A program made the position numbers and the translations under genes. The notes below the pieces were generated by a model. The model saw only the letters and a program-made list of their open reading frames with translations, was not told the origin of the DNA and did not search any database. From assembly GCA_018818165.1 (NCBI GenBank), contig JAHISP010000068.1, positions 23,551-87,550 on the forward strand: 64,000 bases of DNA. Reading direction: 5' to 3'. The DNA is from Bacteroidota bacterium (GTDB taxonomy: Bacteria; Bacteroidota; Ignavibacteria; Ignavibacteriales; Melioribacteraceae). Below are positions 43,919 to 52,029 of the stretch, one piece after another; the first letter of the stretch is position 1, and every line of letters begins with the position of its first letter.

Positions 43919-45664
43919 ATGGTAGAATTAACAATAAATAATATAAAAGTTGAAGCTAACGAAGGCGACACAATTCTAGACGTTGCAAAAGCAGTTGGAA
44001 TAAAAATTCCTACTCTTTGCCACTTGAAAGACCACTTCCCTACTGGTGCTTGCAGAATGTGCGTTGTTGAAGTTGAAGGAATGCGTGGATTAACTCCTTC
44101 TTGTGCTTATCCAGTTCAAAACGGAATGGTTGTGAAAACAAACACAAGCCGAGTTATTACTGCTCGAAAAACAATTGTGGAATTATTAGTTGAAAACCAT
44201 CCACAAGATTGCCTAATTTGTGTTAGAAACAAAAATTGCGAACTTCAAGATCTTTCCAACATTTATGGTTTGCGCGAGCACAGATATTGTGGCGAAAAGA
44301 AAAATCATGCAATAGATATTTCAAGTGCCTCAATGGAACGCGACCCCGCAAAATGTATTCTTTGTGGAAGATGCGTTAGAACTTGCGCCGAAGTGCAAAA
44401 AATTGGAGCTATCGATTTTACCAATAGAGGCTTTATCAGTAACGTTACTACTCCTTATAACAAAGGACTTAATGTAAGCGATTGTATTTTATGCGGACAG
44501 TGTATTCTGGTCTGTCCAACAGCCGCATTAAGAGAAAAAAGCCATACCAAAGAAATTGAAAATGCAATACAAAATGAGCGCAAACATGTCTTTGTTCAAG
44601 TTGCTCCTGCCGTTAGAGCATCGCTTGGTGAAGAATATAATTTGCCATTAGGTACAAATGTTACTGGAAAAATTGTAAGTGGGCTTCGTCGTTTAGGATT
44701 TGAGAAAGTTTTTGACACTAACTTTGCCGCTGACTTAACAATTATGGAGGAAAGTACTGAACTAATAAATAGAGTTACGAATGTTGGAACTCTTCCAATG
44801 TTTACAAGCTGTTGCCCGGGATGGGTTAAATATATTGAACAAAATAAACCAGAATTGTTAAAGCACGTTTCATCTTGTAAATCTCCACATGAAATGGAAG
44901 GAGCTGTTCTTAAAACTTACTATGCGGCAAAAATGAACATAAATCCAGAGGATATTTACGTTGTTTCTGTAATGCCATGCACAGTAAAGAAATATGAATC
45001 CGAGCGTCCAGAATTATCCGAAAACTATCTTGCGGATGTTGATGCAGTGCTTACAACTCGAGAACTTGTGCGTATGTTTAGAATGCATGGAATTGAATTT
45101 GAAGATTTAAATGACGATGATTTTGATAATCCTCTTGGCGAATCGAGCGGTGCTGCGGCTATTTTTGGAACTTCTGGTGGAGTTATGCAAGCAGCGCTTA
45201 GAACTGCTTATTTTACATTAACGGGTCACAATTTGGATGAATTAAATTTTGAAGAATTGCGCGGAAATGCTGGCATTAAAGAAAGCACAGTTAATATAAA
45301 TGGACTTGAAGTTAAAATTGCTGTGGTAAATGGAATTGGAAATATTGGAAATATTTTGGATGAAATTGTTGAAGGCAAATCGCCATATCATTTTATTGAA
45401 GTTATGGCGTGTCCTAATGGTTGTATTAATGGTGGCGGTCAGCCAATTCATCAAAAAACAGATAAAGTTATTGAGCGTGTAAAAGCTCTTTACAAAATTG
45501 ATGAAGATGCAAAAAATAGATTATCGCACGAAAATGAATCAATCAAAAAATTATATTCTGATTTTTTTATTGAACCAAATAGCCATTTAGCTCACGAAAT
45601 TTTGCATACAAATTATGTTAATAGAAAAGAAATTTTGCGTGCAAATGTTCAACCATTAAAATAA
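43919..45664 (+). CDS. hydA: [FeFe]-hydrogenase catalytic subunit
   Basis: 581 residues. All H-cluster motifs are intact: TSCCPGW (296-302; C299), MPCTVKK (352-358; C354) and EVMACPNGCINGGGQP (C498 and C502). N-terminal clusters: [2Fe-2S] with C34, C45, C48 and C62; H94/C98/C101/C107 for the His-ligated [4Fe-4S]; and two ferredoxin clusters (C146, C149, C152, C156 and C189, C192, C195, C199). With the NuoE- and NuoF-like partners this matches group A3 trimeric, often bifurcating, NAD-linked [FeFe]-hydrogenases. It would reversibly make or consume H2. Maturation needs HydE, HydF and HydG; only a HydE-like gene is in the window. Confidence 0.95.
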   Translation: MVELTINNIKVEANEGDTILDVAKAVGIKIPTLCHLKDHFPTGACRMCVVEVEGMRGLTPSCAYPVQNGMVVKTNTSRVITARKTIVELLVENHPQDCLICVRNKNCELQDLSNIYGLREHRYCGEKKNHAIDISSASMERDPAKCILCGRCVRTCAEVQKIGAIDFTNRGFISNVTTPYNKGLNVSDCILCGQCILVCPTAALREKSHTKEIENAIQNERKHVFVQVAPAVRASLGEEYNLPLGTNVTGKIVSGLRRLGFEKVFDTNFAADLTIMEESTELINRVTNVGTLPMFTSCCPGWVKYIEQNKPELLKHVSSCKSPHEMEGAVLKTYYAAKMNINPEDIYVVSVMPCTVKKYESERPELSENYLADVDAVLTTRELVRMFRMHGIEFEDLNDDDFDNPLGESSGAAAIFGTSGGVMQAALRTAYFTLTGHNLDELNFEELRGNAGIKESTVNINGLEVKIAVVNGIGNIGNILDEIVEGKSPYHFIEVMACPNGCINGGGQPIHQKTDKVIERVKALYKIDEDAKNRLSHENESIKKLYSDFFIEPNSHLAHEILHTNYVNRKEILRANVQPLK

Positions 45665-45673
45665 TTTTAAACT

Positions 45674-45710
45674 TTTGTCATTCCCGAATGCTCTTATCGG
45701 GAATGACAAA
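45674..45710 (+). terminator. Hairpin terminator after hydA, also a dispersed palindrome
   Basis: Perfect 14-base stem TTTGTCATTCCCGA / TCGGGAATGACAAA with a 9-base loop, 10 bases past the hydA stop. It is followed by another CCCGC/GCGGG hairpin to about 45745. The TCATTCCCG core resembles repeats at 54475-54570. Confidence 0.75.
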
Positions 45711-45803
45711 TTATAAAAGATACCCGCTTAATACATGCGGGAATGATACTTGGAATTTTAAGAAATTTAGATTTAGTAACATCTGATACTAGGAGAAACA
45801 CAA

Positions 45804-46199
45804 ATGAATATAAAAAAAATATTATTAGTCGATGACGATTTTGACTTAATTGAGCAAAATAAGTTAATTCTTGAATCAAAAGGTTTTGAAGTTGTTACAG
45901 CAGAATCTGCAGAAAAAGGATTTAGACTTTTTGAAAAAGAACTTCCCGATGCTTGCGTAGTTGATTTAATTATGGAACATCACGATTCTGGCTTTATACT
46001 TTGTTACAAAATTAAAAAAACAGCCCATGGAAAGAAAATTCCTGTAATAATTCTAACTTCCGCAGCTTATGAAACTGGATACAAATTTAGCACATCAACT
46101 GAAGAGGAAAAAAGTTGGATTAAAAGTGATGGAATACTAAATAAACCAATAGTAGTTGAAGAATTAATATCTAAATTTGAAAGTTTTTACAATAAATAA
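45804..46199 (+). CDS. Single-domain response regulator
   Basis: 131 residues: a receiver domain only. Acidic pair VDDD at 9-12, phosphorylation D54 (CVVDLIMEHHDSG), T in ILTSAAYETGYKF, and K in ILNKPIVVEEL. No output domain follows, so it acts through partner proteins. It lies about 140 bases beyond hydA and 17 bases before a hybrid kinase that also carries a receiver domain. GGAG about 9 bases upstream of the ATG. Confidence 0.92.
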   Translation: MNIKKILLVDDDFDLIEQNKLILESKGFEVVTAESAEKGFRLFEKELPDACVVDLIMEHHDSGFILCYKIKKTAHGKKIPVIILTSAAYETGYKFSTSTEEEKSWIKSDGILNKPIVVEELISKFESFYNK

Positions 46200-46216
46200 C
46201 ACTAAAAGGTTTTTTG

Positions 46217-47686
46217 ATGGCTTCTATTTTAATTATTGATAACGAGCACCCAATTAGAAAAGATATTTATGACTATCTTAAACGTGATGGTTATAGTATT
46301 ACAACTACTATGAACGGCGCAGAAGGAATTCAATTGGCAATTTCAAATGATTTTGAATTTGTAATGATTGAGCAAGAATTATCAGATTATAATGGCTTAA
46401 AAGTGTTGCAATCCATTACTAGAGTTAAACCAGAAACTGCTTGTTTTATAATTGCAAATCAACCTAGTTTTGAAATTGCTGTTGAATCGGCAAATCTAGG
46501 TGCCTGCAGCTATATTCCAAAACCTCTTTCTTATGAAGGTCTAAGTTTTCAACTATCAAAAGGGGCAAAACATCGTCAACTTTTTATTGAAGCAAGAAAT
46601 TTACGAAAGGAAAGATATAACAACCTTCTTGAATTATCACGCGAAAAAAGCATGTTTAAAACTGTGCTAAACTCAATAAATGGTGGCGTTTTAGTAATAA
46701 ACTCAAAGGGTGAGTTGGTTTATTTTAATAACGCTTCACTTGTTAATTTAAATCTGGAAAATCTTGAACCAGGCGAACAAATTCTTACAAAACTACCTAA
46801 ACAGATAATAAAACAAGTATCCGAATATTTACTTGCAAATAAATACACATCAAAAGTAAGTGAAATTGAATTAGAAATTATTCCACACAACAAATTATAT
46901 ATTCAATCAGTTTGTTCACACATTCCTCGAAGCACCGATAATTTTTCAGGTGTTGTGCTTGTAACTAGAAATATAACTCAAAAACGCGAAATTGAGCAGG
47001 TAAAATCACAATTTGTTTCAATGGTTGCTCACGAGCTAAAATCGCCTTTAGTTGCTGTTGAAGGATTTTTGCAAATAATGCAAAATCCCGAAATTAAACT
47101 TACCGAAGAGAAAAAAGATGACTTTATAAAGCGAAGTTCTGAGCGAGTAAAAAGTCTGTTTCAATTAGTAAATGACTTATTAGACATTTCCAGAATGGAT
47201 AAAAAGGAAAAGTACCGCGAATTAGAAGTCTTGAATTTTTCCGAAATAGTACAATCTACTGTTAGTTTGTTTGAATTAGAATGTAAAAGTAAAAATATTT
47301 CTGTAAAAATAGATGCTGAAGAAAATTTGCCAATGATTAAGGTTGAGCGAGTAGAAATTTCTCGAGTTGTTAGCAACTTAATAAGCAATGCAATAAAATA
47401 TAACAAAAACGATGGCGAAATTGTAATTTCACTTTCTGGCAACGAAAACTATCTAAATTTTACAATTTCAGATAGCGGAATTGGAATAAAGGAAGCCGAC
47501 AAGCCAAAAGTATTTCAAGAATTTTTTAGAGCGCTTAATAAGCAAACACGAAATGTTAGCGGAACTGGACTTGGATTAACAATTGTAAAAAGAATTGTTG
47601 AAAGTTACCACGGTAAAATACAGTTTGAAAGTGAATATGGAATAGGAAGCAAATTTTTAATAAAACTTCCAATTTTTAAAAACTAA
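46217..47686 (+). CDS. Receiver-PAS-histidine kinase; receiver Asp replaced by Glu
   Basis: 489 residues from ATG 46217; an in-frame TTG 3 bases earlier is less likely. Receiver-like domain 1-115 has D8 and E10 but E52 where the phosphorylated Asp belongs (FVMIEQELSDYNG), with K in IPKPLSYEG. PAS domain about 145-255 (SINGGVLVINSKGELVYFNN). The kinase core is HisKA with VAHELKSPLVAVEGFLQIM (His at about 271), then the N box SRVVSNLISNAIKYN and DSGIGI and GTGLGLTIVK. The pseudo-receiver may be constitutively active-like. It follows the single-domain regulator by 17 bases, so the pair probably acts together. Confidence 0.9.
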   Translation: MASILIIDNEHPIRKDIYDYLKRDGYSITTTMNGAEGIQLAISNDFEFVMIEQELSDYNGLKVLQSITRVKPETACFIIANQPSFEIAVESANLGACSYIPKPLSYEGLSFQLSKGAKHRQLFIEARNLRKERYNNLLELSREKSMFKTVLNSINGGVLVINSKGELVYFNNASLVNLNLENLEPGEQILTKLPKQIIKQVSEYLLANKYTSKVSEIELEIIPHNKLYIQSVCSHIPRSTDNFSGVVLVTRNITQKREIEQVKSQFVSMVAHELKSPLVAVEGFLQIMQNPEIKLTEEKKDDFIKRSSERVKSLFQLVNDLLDISRMDKKEKYRELEVLNFSEIVQSTVSLFELECKSKNISVKIDAEENLPMIKVERVEISRVVSNLISNAIKYNKNDGEIVISLSGNENYLNFTISDSGIGIKEADKPKVFQEFFRALNKQTRNVSGTGLGLTIVKRIVESYHGKIQFESEYGIGSKFLIKLPIFKN

Positions 47687-47772
47687 CCTGCCAATTCAAT
47701 TTTTTTTCTTTCCAGGGCTGGTGAGGCTGTTTTGAGTCAACCTTGATTGTTCTCGAAAGCAATAAATTATCA

Positions 47773-48096
47773 TTATTCAGTGAACATTTCATTTAGCACT
47801 TTGTGCAATTTTATCTGAGTTTTTCTATTTAGAAAATCAATTTTAGTTATAAGTCGCAGTTTGTCAACAGTTCTAATTTGGTCTAATACTATTTGTCCCT
47901 CTTTTCCTTGAACTTGACAATTTATCCTTGTTGGGTAGTTTCTTTGAGTTGATGTAAGCGGAGCGATAATAACTGTTGAAATATTTCGGTTCATTTCATT
48001 TGGGGAAATTATTACACAAGGGCGAGTCTTTTTTATTTCGCTTCCAATTGTTGGGTCTAAATTAACTAAATAGACTTCATATCTTAGAAATTCCAT
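47773..48096 (-). CDS. mazF: MazF/PemK-family toxin
   Basis: 107 residues from ATG 48096; an earlier in-frame ATG at 48108 lies inside mazE and is less likely. The MazF start RYEVYLVNLDPTIGSEIKKT, then RPCVIISPNEMN, VIIAPLTSTQRNYPTRINCQ and LDQIRTVDKLRLI match PemK/MazF endoribonucleases. The toxin ATG overlaps the antitoxin stop by one base (TGATG). It is the second gene of a mazEF operon on the minus strand, with a palindromic operator upstream. Such toxins cleave mRNA at short sites when the antitoxin is lost. Confidence 0.95.
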   Translation of the reverse strand: MEFLRYEVYLVNLDPTIGSEIKKTRPCVIISPNEMNRNISTVIIAPLTSTQRNYPTRINCQVQGKEGQIVLDQIRTVDKLRLITKIDFLNRKTQIKLHKVLNEMFTE

Positions 48097-48353
48097 CACC
48101 AAGTCCACTCCTCATTATCCCAAGAATTTTGAGAAGATAAAATTTCATTGTCAAACAATTTGTCATCATTGTTTTTTGACATATTCTGAAATGCTAAATC
48201 CCAATTATTACGGACTTCGGGTACAGATTTTATTATTATTGTATCATCTTTGATTTGTAACTCAACTTCATTTTTAATCCCACTTTGATCAATAATTGAT
48301 TTTGGTATTCTGATACCTCTTGAATTTCCAATTTTTACAATTTTTGTTATCAT
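48096..48353 (-). CDS. mazE: MazE-type AbrB-fold antitoxin
   Basis: 85 residues from ATG 48353, with GGAGA 6 bases upstream; an in-frame ATG at 48365 is rejected. The AbrB swapped-hairpin DNA-binding part is ITKIVKIGNSRGIRIPKSII, then ELQIKDDTIIIKSV, as in MazE and SpoVT-type antitoxins. The C-terminal tail (NNWDLAFQNMSKNNDDK and WDNEEWTW) would wrap the MazF toxin. It autoregulates at the palindromes upstream. Confidence 0.93.
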   Translation of the reverse strand: MITKIVKIGNSRGIRIPKSIIDQSGIKNEVELQIKDDTIIIKSVPEVRNNWDLAFQNMSKNNDDKLFDNEILSSQNSWDNEEWTW

Positions 48354-48393
48354 TACTTTCTCCAAATATTGGTGTATACAAAGTAATTACTTT
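48352..48393 (-). promoter_or_regulatory. mazEF operator with three ATTACTTT half-sites
   Basis: AAAGTAATTACTTT (48380-48393) is a perfect 14-base palindrome, with a further ATTACTTT half-site at 48352-48359 and TGTATACA at 48373-48380. The set lies upstream of and partly over the mazE ribosome binding site. AbrB-type antitoxins commonly autorepress through such repeats. Confidence 0.6.
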
Positions 48394-48640
48394 TGGGTTA
48401 AAAAACAAGAAGAGAATTGAAAATTGAGAATGCAAAAAATATTGTCGTTTACTTTAGAGGCTGTGTGATAATTCAGTTTTTTAGAAAAAATGTTTCGAAT
48501 TCACTTTAAAAACGAAACCATAATTTGCTTTACACCCTATTTTCAAACAACCTCTTTAGTAAACGGACAAAATAAAATGCAAAAAGAGTCTCCCCAAAAT
48601 AGTTTTTAAAAAGCCCGTCTTTTCTGAAAGGCAAAAAACC
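48394..48640. other. AT-rich gene-free sequence upstream of the array
   Basis: No gene or clear motif from the mazEF operator to the array, apart from a partial GCCCGTCTTTT-like fragment near 48611-48640 that may be a decayed array unit. Confidence 0.4.
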
Positions 48641-49036
48641 AAAAAAGCCCAACTTTTTAAAAGCTTTGCCTTTATTTTTCAATTGCTAAAAGTTGGGCTT
48701 TTTTATCTCGAAAGTTGGTTTTAGTTTTTCAATTGGCAAGGAACCAAAAGCCCAACTTTTTGAAAGCTTTGCTTTTATTTTTCAATTGTTAAAAGTTGGG
48801 CTTTTTTATCTCGAAAGTTGGTTTTAGTTTTTCAATTGGCAAGGAACCAAAAGCCCAACTTTTTGAAAGTGTTGCTTTTATTTTTCAATTGTTAAAAGTT
48901 GGGCTTTTCTATCTCAAAAGTTTGTTTTAGTTTTTCAATTGGAAAGAAACCAAAAGCCCAACTTTTTGAAAGAGTTTGCTCTTAATTTTCAATTGTTAAA
49001 AGTTGGGCTTTTGTAATGATTATATTTTCTAAAAAG
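48641..49036. repeat. 103-base-period tandem REP-like hairpin array
   Basis: The GCCCAACTTTT arm recurs at exactly 103-base spacing (G at 48647, 48750, 48853, 48956). Each unit has a hairpin, for example AAAAAAGCCCAACTTTT (48641-48657) with its perfect 17-base complement at 48688-48704, a variable loop of about 30 bases, then a 43-base linker with TTTTTCAATTGG. A lone right arm AAAAGTTGGGCTTTT follows near 49031. The same hairpins flank the RAYT gene at 50329-50886. The stems have A and U runs on both sides, so they may also end transcripts. Confidence 0.9.
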
Positions 49037-49106
49037 TTGGGCTTTTCCAGAGTGAACTTCCGACTTACGAATATAATGTCGTCCCGCTGGGACTTAGTGT
49101 TTCTTT

Positions 49107-49345
49107 TATCCTTTCATTTTACCATAATTTCACCCCGCTGGGGTTATAAAATATACATTTACAAGTTTTTGCTAAAAAAAATTCCCGCAATCTCCACCAA
49201 TTAAAGCAATATTACCAAAATAGAATTGCGCTTTGTGACAAGATTGCTGGAATTTGGCGAAAATTTAACATTTTGAACTCCCAATTTTCGACTTTCGACT
49301 CTCAATTTTTCACTTCTCACGTTTGCCTTTTCACCTTTCACAATT
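49107..49345. repeat. Composite repeat copy A (palindromic core plus C/T-rich tail)
   Basis: Contains ATAATTTCACCCCGCTGGGG, then TATACATTTACAAGTTTTTG, then AATTCCCGC, and later a C/T-rich tail with TTTTTCACTTCTCACG and CCTTTTCACCTTTC. The same blocks in the same order, with variants, form copy B at 50975-51087. Copy A lies just past the higA stop on its mRNA strand. Confidence 0.7.
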
Positions 49346-49381
49346 TCCGTTTTTTCTCGCATTCTTTAAAAGCCACCCAAA

Positions 49382-49678
49382 TTATACAGTGTGATTATTT
49401 ACAACTTTTATTTCTATGTGACAGCCTAACGCTTCCGCATATTTTTTTATTGTTGCTATTGAGGGAGAATGTTTACCGCTACTTAGCGATGCTTCCAATC
49501 TCGTAATTGCTGGTGATTTTGTTCCCATTTTTTCAGCAATTTGTGCCTGACTAAGCCCGGCTTTCTTTCTTGCTTTAAGCATTTCTTTTAGTAACATAAA
49601 CTCAGTTTCTAAAGAATTATATTCTTCTTTAACTAATAAATTTTTTAATGCTTCTTCTTTTAATTCATTATGTGTCAT
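49382..49678 (-). CDS. higA: HigA-type XRE antitoxin
   Basis: 98 residues. The XRE helix-turn-helix is ARKKAGLSQAQIAEKMGTKS with SPAITRLEASLSSG, and PSIATIKKYAEALGCHIEIK follows; this is the HigA/XRE antitoxin form that follows its toxin. It overlaps higB by 11 bases, the toxin-first order normal for higBA. It likely represses at a 14-base palindrome upstream of higB. Confidence 0.88.
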   Translation of the reverse strand: MTHNELKEEALKNLLVKEEYNSLETEFMLLKEMLKARKKAGLSQAQIAEKMGTKSPAITRLEASLSSGKHSPSIATIKKYAEALGCHIEIKVVNNHTV

Positions 49679-50000
49679 TTTCTAATACCTTATTCATTCT
49701 CTTTTTTGCGATTAACAATTCCTTTTTCGGAGTTTTATTTGTTTTTTTTATGAATGAACTTAGCATTACTATTCGCTTACCAACAAGAGTGCAATAAAAA
49801 ACTCTCGCAATTCCTTCTTTGCTTTTAATCCTAAGTTCGATTAAGCCATCATCAAGAAATCGAGTGTGTGGCATTCCTAAATTTGAGCCAAATTCAATCA
49901 TCAAGTCAGTTAGTCTTAAATAGCGAGCCAAAAGTCCGCTTGGCAAAGAAAGGATTTCTTTTTCAACAGCACTACTATAATATTCTATCGTCCAATTCAT
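49668..50000 (-). CDS. higB: HigB/Gp49-family toxin
   Basis: 110 residues. MNWTIEYYSSAVEKEILSLP, GMPHTRFLDDGLIELRIKSK and GIARVFYCTLVGKRIVMLSS, then FIKKTNKTPKKELLIAKKRM are the phage-derived Gp49-like/RelE-superfamily signature. Such toxins cleave ribosome-bound mRNA. It overlaps higA. A perfect palindrome lies 10 bases upstream of its ATG, in the likely promoter. No ribosome binding site stronger than AAATA is visible. Confidence 0.88.
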   Translation of the reverse strand: MNWTIEYYSSAVEKEILSLPSGLLARYLRLTDLMIEFGSNLGMPHTRFLDDGLIELRIKSKEGIARVFYCTLVGKRIVMLSSFIKKTNKTPKKELLIAKKRMNKVLENDT

Positions 50001-50010
50001 AGCTGAAATA

Positions 50011-50024
50011 TAACATATATGTTA
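50011..50024 (-). promoter_or_regulatory. higBA operator palindrome
   Basis: TAACATATATGTTA is a perfect 14-base palindrome 10 bases upstream of the higB ATG. Position and symmetry fit autorepression by the HigA dimer. The rest of 50001-50328 holds the left REP hairpin and no gene. Confidence 0.65.
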
Positions 50025-50144
50025 CTTTTATACAAATAAGTTTAGTTTAAACATTGCCTTTGAAAGTAGAATTTAAGTGCCAGTGGCAAAAAATATTATG
50101 TTAATTTTAAACCAAAAATTCCCAACTTTTTTGATACTTTGAAG

Positions 50145-50211
50145 CAAAAAAAGCCTAACTTTTTTGAAAGTGTTGCTTTTATTTTTCAATTGTTAAAAGT
50201 TGGGCATTTTT
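50145..50211. repeat. REP-like hairpin left of the RAYT gene
   Basis: AAGCCTAACTTTT (50151-50163) pairs with AAAAGTTGGGC (50195-50205) with a G-U pair. The loop, AAAGTGTTGCTTTTATTTTT and CAATTG, is nearly the same as in array unit 3. A half-arm CCCAACTTTT lies just left at about 50120-50130. Confidence 0.85.
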
Positions 50212-50328
50212 ATTCTAGCAAGAGTTGAACTTTTTACAAGAATTTTTCTCTAAAAAGTGCTTTAAATAGCATTTAATTATCACATTCATTATTTTAACAT
50301 CCATCCATCATTTAGGATAATAAATTAA

Positions 50329-50886
50329 ATGCCATTCCGAGAAAAAGCATATAAAGACTATTCTTATCACCTCTACAACAGAGGTAATAATTACGAAAAT
50401 ATTTTCTTCGAGGAAAAGAACTATTACTTTTTTCTTAAAAAAATTACTGAATATTTCGAAGACAAAATCGAGATTATTGCTTATACACTTATGCCAAATC
50501 ATTATCATTTTATAATTAAACCTAACATTGATGATTATTTAGAAAAAGCTATGCAGAAGTTTTCGACAAGCTATACCAAAGCTATTAATAAATCGCAAGG
50601 TAGAGTTGGACATTTGTTTCAAGGTAGTTATAAAATCAAATTAGTTCCAGAAAACAATTATTTACTGCATCTTTCAAGATACATTCATCTAAATCCAGTT
50701 CGAGCAAATTTAGTAAGAAATCCAGAAGATTGGAAATTTTCTAGTTATCGCGATTTTGTTGAGTTGCGTAGCAGTCCATTTTTGAAAAAGTCTATAATAA
50801 CCAACCAGATAGATGATTATAAAGATTTTGTGAATACTTTTAATGATGAACAAAATTACTTTGTAAATAAATTGTTGTTTAAATAA
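50329..50886 (+). CDS. REP-associated tyrosine transposase (RAYT)
   Basis: 185 residues. The HUH motif is MPNHYHFI (H58-Y59-H60), preceded by YHLYNRGNNYENIFFEE and followed by the RAYT signature YIHLNPVRANLV, with Y118 a likely catalytic tyrosine in SRYIHLNPVRA. QGRVGHLFQGSYKIKL matches the GRxxxLFQGRYK block. RAYTs are domesticated relatives of IS200/IS605 transposases and act on REP palindromes. The gene is flanked on both sides by the same GCCCAAC hairpin that forms the 103-base array 1.3 kb away. It is a single gene; mobility of the copy itself is not shown. Confidence 0.95.
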   Translation: MPFREKAYKDYSYHLYNRGNNYENIFFEEKNYYFFLKKITEYFEDKIEIIAYTLMPNHYHFIIKPNIDDYLEKAMQKFSTSYTKAINKSQGRVGHLFQGSYKIKLVPENNYLLHLSRYIHLNPVRANLVRNPEDWKFSSYRDFVELRSSPFLKKSIITNQIDDYKDFVNTFNDEQNYFVNKLLFK

Positions 50887-50930
50887 AAAACAAAAAACCC
50901 AGCTTTTTAAGAAGCAATGCAAAAAATGCA

Positions 50931-50963
50931 AAAAGCCCAACTTTACTAAAAAGTTGGGCTTTT
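50931..50963. repeat. REP-like hairpin right of the RAYT gene
   Basis: AAAAGCCCAACTTT / AAAGTTGGGCTTTT, a perfect 14-base stem with a 5-base loop, 44 bases past the RAYT stop. It can also end the transcript. A related ACCCAGCTTTTTAAG half-arm lies at about 50898-50911. Confidence 0.85.
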
Positions 50964-50974
50964 ACAGTTTTGAT

Positions 50975-51087
50975 TTATAATTTCACCACTATGGGGTTAA
51001 AAAAATACATTTGTAAGTTTTTGTTAAAAAATAATTCCAGCCTCCCGATTTTCACTTTTCACTTTTCACATTTGCCCTTTCACTTTC
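50975..51087. repeat. Composite repeat copy B
   Basis: ATAATTTCACCACTATGGGG, ATACATTTGTAAGTTTTTG and AATTCCAGCC, then a C/T-rich tail TTTTCACTTTTCACTTTTC and GCCCTTTCAC. Copy A at 49107-49345 has the same order. Together they bracket higBA and the RAYT gene. Copy B ends within 3 bases of the AEC gene stop. Confidence 0.7.
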
Positions 51088-51089
51088 TC

Positions 51090-52028
51090 TTAAAAAAACA
51101 TTCTCAAAACAATTACTCCAAGAGATATTGTAAAAATTGAGCCAAAAGTTGAAATTGTGATTATATTTCCACTCATTTTTGAGTTACTTCCCATTGCTTC
51201 TGCCATTACAAAAGACGCGACTGCTGTTGGAGTTCCCATTAAAATGAATAAAATTAGAAGGTCTTGATCGGTTAATCCAAGCAAATGTCCAACTATCACT
51301 GAAATAATTGGAAAAAGTATAATTTTATAAGCCGAAGCAATAAATGCAAGCGGTGATGCGGTTATTAGTTTTTTCAAATCGATTGAAGCCCCAATTCCAA
51401 TTAAAGCCAACGGAAGCGCAATATCGCTTAAATATTCTAAAGTTATTGAAAGTGATTCGGGAATGGTTATTTTAAAAACGGAAAACGGAACTGAAAAATA
51501 TGCAGCAATAATTAGAGGATTTTTTCCAATTTCTTTAAATGTGCTTAATAATTTATCATTGCTTGCTTGTTGCATTGGTACTGTAAGTGCAATTACTGCC
51601 AAAACGTTAAAAATTGGCATTACAAATGCTAATAACATTACTGCTTTTCCAAGATGCGCACTATCAACAATTCCAGAAAGCATTGCCAAACCGACAATTG
51701 CAAAGTTACTGCGATAACTTCCTTGAATAAACGCACCTTTATCTTGCGGAGTTTTTGTCAGGTAATTTGCGCTTATCCAACTAATTCCATAAATAAAAAG
51801 AATTAGGGCAACCGAAATGCCAATTAAAGATGAGTCAAAAGCAGTACCAATTTCCACGACTGATAATTCTTGAAAAATTAACGCTGGAAGTGAAACTTTG
51901 AAAACAAAATTTGATAACTGTTTTACAAAGCTATCAGTTACAACTTTCGTTCGTTTTAAAAACAATCCCAATAAAATTAGCAAGAAAATTGGCAAAACTA
52001 TGTTAAATAGAAAGATTATATTTTCCAT
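51090..52028 (-). CDS. AEC-family (auxin efflux carrier-like) transporter
   Basis: 312 residues and about ten membrane segments. The start FNIVLPIFLLILLGLFLKRT, VSLPALIFQEL, GSYRSNFAIVGLAM, PLALIGIGASIDL and LIFILMGTPTAVASFVMAEA fit the AEC family, which exports or takes up organic anions; the substrate cannot be told. Its downstream gene start is only 2 bases from the manA end, and the three minus-strand genes manA, this gene and the lipoprotein gene are packed as one operon. A C/T-rich repeat starts 3 bases past its stop. Confidence 0.88.
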   Translation of the reverse strand: MENIIFLFNIVLPIFLLILLGLFLKRTKVVTDSFVKQLSNFVFKVSLPALIFQELSVVEIGTAFDSSLIGISVALILFIYGISWISANYLTKTPQDKGAFIQGSYRSNFAIVGLAMLSGIVDSAHLGKAVMLLAFVMPIFNVLAVIALTVPMQQASNDKLLSTFKEIGKNPLIIAAYFSVPFSVFKITIPESLSITLEYLSDIALPLALIGIGASIDLKKLITASPLAFIASAYKIILFPIISVIVGHLLGLTDQDLLILFILMGTPTAVASFVMAEAMGSNSKMSGNIITISTFGSIFTISLGVIVLRMFF

Positions 52029-52029
52029 A

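Noticed and set aside
48641..49036. CRISPR array from the regular 103-base spacing
   Set aside because: The interval between repeats is not variable spacer DNA: the linker and loop repeat as well. No cas gene is near. The unit is palindromic like a REP element.
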